Positions 59,703-64,000 of a stretch of 64,000 nucleotides of DNA are shown here, piece by piece; position 1 is the first letter of the stretch, and each line of letters begins with the position of its first letter. The notes beneath the pieces are model-generated. The model was not told where the DNA came from and made no database searches. It was given only the letters and a program-made list of their open reading frames with translations. The stretch is from Desulfosporosinus meridiei DSM 13257 (lineage in GTDB: Bacteria > Bacillota > Desulfitobacteriia > Desulfitobacteriales > Desulfitobacteriaceae), in NCBI RefSeq assembly GCF_000231385.2, contig NC_018515.1, forward strand, positions 2,252,501 to 2,316,500, in the 5' to 3' direction. The translations under genes and the position numbers were made by a program.

Positions 59703-60833
59703 ATGCACGGTGGCAATCTCCGCAGAGCCAAAGAAATCTATGGCTTGGAGTCATTTGTTGATCTCTCCGCTAATATAAACCCTTTTGGACCTCCACCTGG
59801 AGTATGGGCTTCTATAGAAAAGGGTATGAAGGATATTGTAAACTATCCGGATCCGGAGAGTATTGGGTTGAGGAAGAGTCTTGCAACACACTTTAATCAG
59901 CCTTTCGAAACAATTATGGTAGGCAACGGAGCCGGCGAACTAATCTTTACCATTGTCCAGGCGTTAAAGCCCCGGAGAGTGGCGATTCCTATTCCGACAT
60001 TCAGTGAATACGAACGAGCTGCCCGAGCAGCCGGGTCTGAAGTTCAATACATTCCTCTGGGCCCGGAGGGCTGGGCAAAGTATCAAACGGATAAGAAGGG
60101 ACATTTGTCTGAAGCTAATTGTAAGCAACAGATCTGGAAGGATGTTCTCAAGGATTGTGATTTGCTCTTTCTTTGTTCCCCTCATAATCCAACCGGGACT
60201 GTCCTGGAGAAAGAAACCTTTGAGGAAATTCTAGAATTCTGCCAAGAAATTGGCTGTCGAATTCTCTTCGATGAATCCTTCGTTGATTTTCTTCCGGATG
60301 CAGAGCGCTGGTCTGCTCGCGATTATTTAACTGCCAACGAGCATCTTATGGTTCTCTATTCTCTAACCAAGTTCTATAGTTTACCGGGGCTGCGTCTGGG
60401 CAGCGTTTTTGCCCAGCCAAGGCTAATTGCTGACTTTGAGCAGTATCGTGATCCATGGTCTGTTAATGTACTTGCTCAGCATGCCGGAATTTCGGCATTA
60501 GAGGATTTAAAGTATCCTGATGAGGTAAGGGGCAAACTGCAGGAGAGCAGAGAGTATTTCTATAGAGAGTTCCAGTCGGCAGGGTTTTTAAATCTAAAGC
60601 TCTGGCCGACTGTGGTTAATTTCGCCTTGATTGAAGTTTTAGACCAGCCTCCTGAAAAATTAATCGAACATTTAGGTCGCTCAGGGATCCTCGTGCGCAA
60701 CTGTGCCAGTTTTACCGGCCTGCCTGGTAATTTTATACGGGTGGCGATTAAGGATATCTCAGTTATGCAACGCTTAATTGCTGAACTGAAGAGCTGGATT
60801 GGATTATCCTGTGGTAATGGCATTTTAATTTAA
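59703..60833 (+). CDS. cobD: Threonine-phosphate decarboxylase
   Basis: PLP enzyme that decarboxylates L-threonine phosphate to (R)-1-amino-2-propanol phosphate, the linker arm of B12. 376 residues. MHGGNLRRAKEIYGLESFVDLSANINP is the standard start of CobD (in parts: FVDLSANINPFGPP), then NPTGTVLEKET, the aspartate of ILFDESFVDFLPD, and the PLP lysine in LYSLTKFYSLPGLRLG. I chose ATG 59703 with GGGGTGA upstream; the frame to 59595 overlaps pduX. Last gene of the cobalamin operon; a terminator follows. Confidence 0.95.
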   Translation: MHGGNLRRAKEIYGLESFVDLSANINPFGPPPGVWASIEKGMKDIVNYPDPESIGLRKSLATHFNQPFETIMVGNGAGELIFTIVQALKPRRVAIPIPTFSEYERAARAAGSEVQYIPLGPEGWAKYQTDKKGHLSEANCKQQIWKDVLKDCDLLFLCSPHNPTGTVLEKETFEEILEFCQEIGCRILFDESFVDFLPDAERWSARDYLTANEHLMVLYSLTKFYSLPGLRLGSVFAQPRLIADFEQYRDPWSVNVLAQHAGISALEDLKYPDEVRGKLQESREYFYREFQSAGFLNLKLWPTVVNFALIEVLDQPPEKLIEHLGRSGILVRNCASFTGLPGNFIRVAIKDISVMQRLIAELKSWIGLSCGNGILI

Positions 60834-60884
60834 AAAATTATTGATAATATATTTAAAAACCTTCAATATAAAAAATAACTTCGT

Positions 60885-60913
60885 AAAAACACTTCCAAAT
60901 GGAAGTGTTTTTT
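60885..60913 (+). terminator. Terminator of the main cobalamin operon
   Basis: A perfect 12-bp stem AAAAACACTTCC/GGAAGTGTTTTT with an AAAT loop and a run of seven T. It lies 52 bases after cobD. Confidence 0.92.
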
Positions 60914-61593
60914 GCGGCGTCTCCAAAGCATTTTGGTTTTAGTTGAGAGGGAGTAGAAAGTAGCAACATTAGAAAAACTTCCAAGTGAAAAATAGATGAA
61001 TGTAGTCGGAATATAAATAACAGACTAGCTTTGTCTTCTAAATATAAAAATAAACTTATAAATTTCAATATTAGAAGGAAATTAGCGAACTATGTCGAAT
61101 TAATATAACTACAAATAAGGATATAATGGTATATAGCGGAACTTAGTTGAAAGTGCCTTTAGGAAATGAAATATAGTAAGGACTGGATAACTGAAGACCG
61201 ACTATCTCCTTTTAGAAAAAAGCCATAATATAATTTATTAGTAACTTGGGCAATGGAGCTCTTCATCAACATCCCGGATATTATTGGGATGTTATGAAGG
61301 GCTAGTTTTAATTATATTGCGCATGAGGGGGGGCAGTTTATTGATATAAGGTTAAAATTAGACCTTAACAAGTAGAGAGATATGTTTATATCAGACTAGT
61401 AAGGAGCTTATTTGAATTTCTATACCTTTAAACGTTCATAGGGTTCTATTAAAAGGCATTAATTATAACCATTCAATTTAAAATATTAATTTACTTATAT
61501 TTACAATTCAACATATGAGAAGTTCAGGTGCAATATTAAATTTAATTACTCTAGCACGCTTAAAGTGAGAATCAGAAAGAGGGGCTCTTGTTT
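60914..61593. other. Gene-free stretch upstream of the chemotaxis receptor gene, with a large hairpin
   Basis: AT-rich, without a supported gene. A strong stem-loop at 61257-61303 (AACATCCC/GGGATGTT with CTTC/GAAG and AGC/GCT outside it) ends in AGTTTTA and resembles a terminator. A TATAAT-like hexamer at about 61121-61126 could start a short RNA ending there. No c-di-GMP riboswitch core was recognised, although chemotaxis genes often have one. Confidence 0.45.
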
Positions 61594-63573
61594 ATGGGTC
61601 TAAAAACTAAGTTAATCGCAATTTTTTCGTTATTATCCGTTATTATTCTTGCTGTATCATCAGTTGCAGGTTACACTTTCACAAAGAATCAGGTTGAGCA
61701 GAGTATTCAAAATGAATTGAAGGCAACAGAGATTTCCGGGATTAACAAATTAGATGGATGGCTGATAAGCAAGGCTAAGATGCTGGAAATGACGGCTGCT
61801 ACACTCAAGAGTTCACTTGGAGACCAAGAGCCATCTGTTAACAATTTAGCTGGATTTAAAGTTGCTGACAAAGAACTATCTGATGTATATGTAGGAACGG
61901 AATCCGGCAAGTTGATCGACGGCAGTGGTTGGGTAGCACCAAAAGATTACGATCCTCGTGCAAGAGCATGGTATAAGAGCGCGACTCAAGAAGACAAGTT
62001 AGTCTTTACAGACCCTTATTTAGATCAAGTGACAAAAGAGATGGCTGTGGCTGTTGCGATGCCAATAAAAGATACAACAGGAAAAACAAGTGGTGTAATC
62101 AGTCAGGATATACTATTAAAAACTCTGGTGGCAAACGTTAGTGCTTTAAATTTGAATGGTGAAGGGAACGCCCTCTTAGTAGATAAGAAGGGGTTTTTAT
62201 TAGCCTATCCAGATGTGGATGCCGTATCTACAAACATTTTTGAGAATCCTAAGCTGAAAGATATGTCTGTGATCCTAAAAGATGTTTTGGGGGAAAAGCT
62301 AGGAATAAAAAACTATACTTACCAAGGGCAAGATATGCTGCTTGTGTATGATATTGTTCCTTCAACGGGATGGACACTAGCTATATCAATACCAGTTGAT
62401 GTGATTAATAAACCTTTGGCAGATTTAAGATTGCTATTTAGCATGTTAACATTTGGGTTAGTCCTGCTTGTAGTTGGCGTGACATTTCTAATGGCTCGTA
62501 AAATAACTAGGCCATTAGAAACTCTAAATAACAAAGCCAAATCCGTGGCAGAGGGTGATTTGACTGTTGAGATCGAGGTCGTGGGGAAAGATGAGAGTTC
62601 CCAACTTGCCGATACGTTTAATGTTATGGTGAAGAATTTTAAAGTGATCCTAGTAGGAATAGTTAATAACTCTCAACAATTGGCTGCTTCAGCGGAAGAG
62701 TTAACCGCTAGTGCAGATTCAGTTAGTGCATCAACTGAACAAATGGCATCTTCAGTTCAAGAAGTGTCCGATGGTGTAAACAATAAATTATCAGGGGTAG
62801 AAGCCACAGCTGGTTCGGCTAAACAAGTTTCTATGCATATGGAGAAAATAACTAGAGATATCCAAAAAGTAACTGAAGGGTCACTTAGAACCTCTGAAAT
62901 AGCAGCATCAGGAGATAACGTCGTTAAAAAAGCTATCAATCAGATGCAGTCAATAGGTACTAAAGTAAACGAAGCTTCAAAGGTAGTTAATGAGTTAGGT
63001 GGCAAATCTGATGAAATTGGGCAAATAGTATCGCTAATCACAAATATCGCCTCGCAAACTAATTTGTTAGCTCTAAATGCTGCCATTGAAGCAGCCAGAG
63101 CCGGCGAACAAGGTAGGGGGTTTGCAGTAGTTGCCGATGAAGTACGGAAATTGGCGGAGCAATCCAGTGATGCAGCAGGTAAAATTCGTAGTCTAGTCGA
63201 TGAGATTCAACACGAGACGACTAACGCTGTACAGACTATGCACGATGGTTCTTTAGCAGTCAATGAAGGTATTTCTATGGTTAATTCCGCCGGGGAAGCA
63301 TTCAAAGACATTGTACAAGGTGTCAATGATTTTTCGTTGTTAACTAAAACTGTAGTAGATGTAGTACGTGAAGTTAGTACAAGCACTGAAGCAATTGTTA
63401 ACTCAGTAATGGAGGTAGCGAATATCCCTAAAGAGATCGCTAGTAATTTAGAGGGCGTCGTAGCTGGGGCAGAAGAGCAAAGTTTTTCCATGGAGGAAAT
63501 ACGAAGGGCATCTAGCGAGCTAGCTAAAATGGCGATGGAATTTCAAACAAGTGTTGCCATGTTTAAATTGTAA
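61594..63573 (+). CDS. Methyl-accepting chemotaxis protein with dCache sensor domain
   Basis: Membrane chemoreceptor, about 659 residues. First membrane helix near residues 7-28 ([20 protein letters not shown]), an extracellular double-Cache domain ([44 protein letters not shown]), second helix [24 protein letters not shown] domain ([20 protein letters not shown]), then the methylated coiled coil. The signalling tip is [19 protein letters not shown] followed by [18 protein letters not shown]. The Cache motif with WYKSA and DPY suggests an amino-acid or small-organic ligand. ATG 61594 lies nine bases after GAGGGG; TTG 61588 is an alternative. Confidence 0.94.
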   Translation: MGLKTKLIAIFSLLSVIILAVSSVAGYTFTKNQVEQSIQNELKATEISGINKLDGWLISKAKMLEMTAATLKSSLGDQEPSVNNLAGFKVADKELSDVYVGTESGKLIDGSGWVAPKDYDPRARAWYKSATQEDKLVFTDPYLDQVTKEMAVAVAMPIKDTTGKTSGVISQDILLKTLVANVSALNLNGEGNALLVDKKGFLLAYPDVDAVSTNIFENPKLKDMSVILKDVLGEKLGIKNYTYQGQDMLLVYDIVPSTGWTLAISIPVDVINKPLADLRLLFSMLTFGLVLLVVGVTFLMARKITRPLETLNNKAKSVAEGDLTVEIEVVGKDESSQLADTFNVMVKNFKVILVGIVNNSQQLAASAEELTASADSVSASTEQMASSVQEVSDGVNNKLSGVEATAGSAKQVSMHMEKITRDIQKVTEGSLRTSEIAASGDNVVKKAINQMQSIGTKVNEASKVVNELGGKSDEIGQIVSLITNIASQTNLLALNAAIEAARAGEQGRGFAVVADEVRKLAEQSSDAAGKIRSLVDEIQHETTNAVQTMHDGSLAVNEGISMVNSAGEAFKDIVQGVNDFSLLTKTVVDVVREVSTSTEAIVNSVMEVANIPKEIASNLEGVVAGAEEQSFSMEEIRRASSELAKMAMEFQTSVAMFKL

Positions 63574-63655
63574 AGTCGATTACATGATATTGTTACATTT
63601 TCTCAAAAGGGCCGTATGAAAACTTGGCTCCAAAAAATTTAAATGGTTATTTCTT

Positions 63656-63700
63656 AAAAGCGGTCTTTTTTCACTGTCGAGAGTGGAAAAGACCGCTTTT
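63656..63700 (+). terminator. Intrinsic terminator after the chemotaxis receptor gene
   Basis: AAAAGCGGTCTTTT pairs with AAAAGACCGCTTTT, with an inner CACT/AGTG stem, ending in TTTT. The rest of the window edge (63701-64000) shows no supportable gene. Confidence 0.85.
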
Positions 63701-64000
63701 GCTTCGATGTTTTCAATTGTATAGAAGTGAAATGAAGGGATGTAAAACCAAGAAAGAATATAATACCTTCCGCAACCAAACCCGGTGTATGACGGTGGGA
63801 AACATCATAGGAAATGAAGAAATCGTTATAAAGGTGTAAATAAGGATTTAGACATATTAGTTAGAATAGCTCAATAATAAGCAAAAAAATCCCTATCATA
63901 ATGGACAATTAATGACTAAAATTATAAAAACCAACAGAATTCAAAAGAGTGTGAACTATATTAATCGAAGTTGAGGGTGTGAAAAAGCAAATCTAAGCAT

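Noticed and set aside
63624-63839. 71-codon frame after the chemotaxis receptor
   Set aside because: It runs straight through an intrinsic terminator hairpin, starts at a TTG without a ribosome site and has no recognisable motif.

Overview
This window looks like a chromosomal segment of a low-GC, anaerobic Gram-positive bacterium. The best guess is the Desulfosporosinus/Desulfitobacterium group of Clostridia. That placement rests on several features: strong AGGAGG-type ribosome sites, TTG/GTG starts, a single-chain clostridial PurL, an oxygen-independent (cbi-type) cobalamin pathway, a membrane HdrD-like iron-sulfur oxidoreductase, DUF1540 mini-proteins and an IS1182-type insertion sequence. 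The genus is an inference. No rRNA, tRNA, CRISPR array or prophage was seen.

Layout. (1) 1-1409: end of a polar amino-acid ABC importer, followed by a gene-free stretch with a hairpin-rich putative RNA ending in a near-perfect terminator. (2) 1979-10692: a small unknown protein, purL, a small unknown protein, dinB, and a secreted YcdB/PepSY-SLH protein. (3) 10979-18002: AIM24 protein, a two-gene molybdenum hydroxylase without an FAD subunit, a PatB/MalY C-S lyase, DUF1697, DUF1992 and GNAT proteins. Two copies of a long perfect palindrome (14641-14708 and near 18236-18299) mark this part; the second copy carries a 12-bp tandem array. (4) 18441-27547: two NMT1/SsuA-type ABC importers flanking an EamA exporter and a class A penicillin-binding protein. 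The second importer ends in a ytxJ-like thioredoxin-fold gene. (5) 27674-29468: one intact IS1182-like element with a 6-bp target duplication. (6) 29577-36539: a lysophospholipase-like hydrolase, a cytochrome b/HdrD-like fusion, PspC, DUF502, two tandem DUF1540 mini-proteins (one very short), a YkvA protein whose tail overlaps a fragment of a sigma-54 activator, and an AraC regulator with an EamA exporter.

(7) 37279-60833 is dominated by vitamin B12. A first cobalamin riboswitch with its own terminator precedes a probable alpha-ribazole salvage operon: a CblS-like kinase, a CblT-like ECF S component, a fused double EcfA ATPase and EcfT, followed by cbiD. After about 5 kb of unrelated genes (metalloprotease, DUF2975/HTH pair, B12-binding radical SAM protein, a broken Uma2 gene), a second cobalamin riboswitch precedes the main run cbiET-L-F-G-H-J-X-C-P-B-A-pduX-cobD. 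The salvage operon brings in lower-ligand nucleoside. The main operon builds the corrin ring (CbiL, F, G, H, J, ET, C, with CbiX inserting cobalt), amidates it (CbiA, CbiP) and makes and attaches the aminopropanol arm (PduX, CobD, CbiB). CbiD, needed by the ring pathway, sits with the salvage genes, so both riboswitches must fire for a complete pathway. A 396-bp gap inside the otherwise tightly packed cbi operon holds a GC-rich structured insert.

(8) 61594-63573: a dCache methyl-accepting chemotaxis protein, followed by a terminator and a gene-poor edge.
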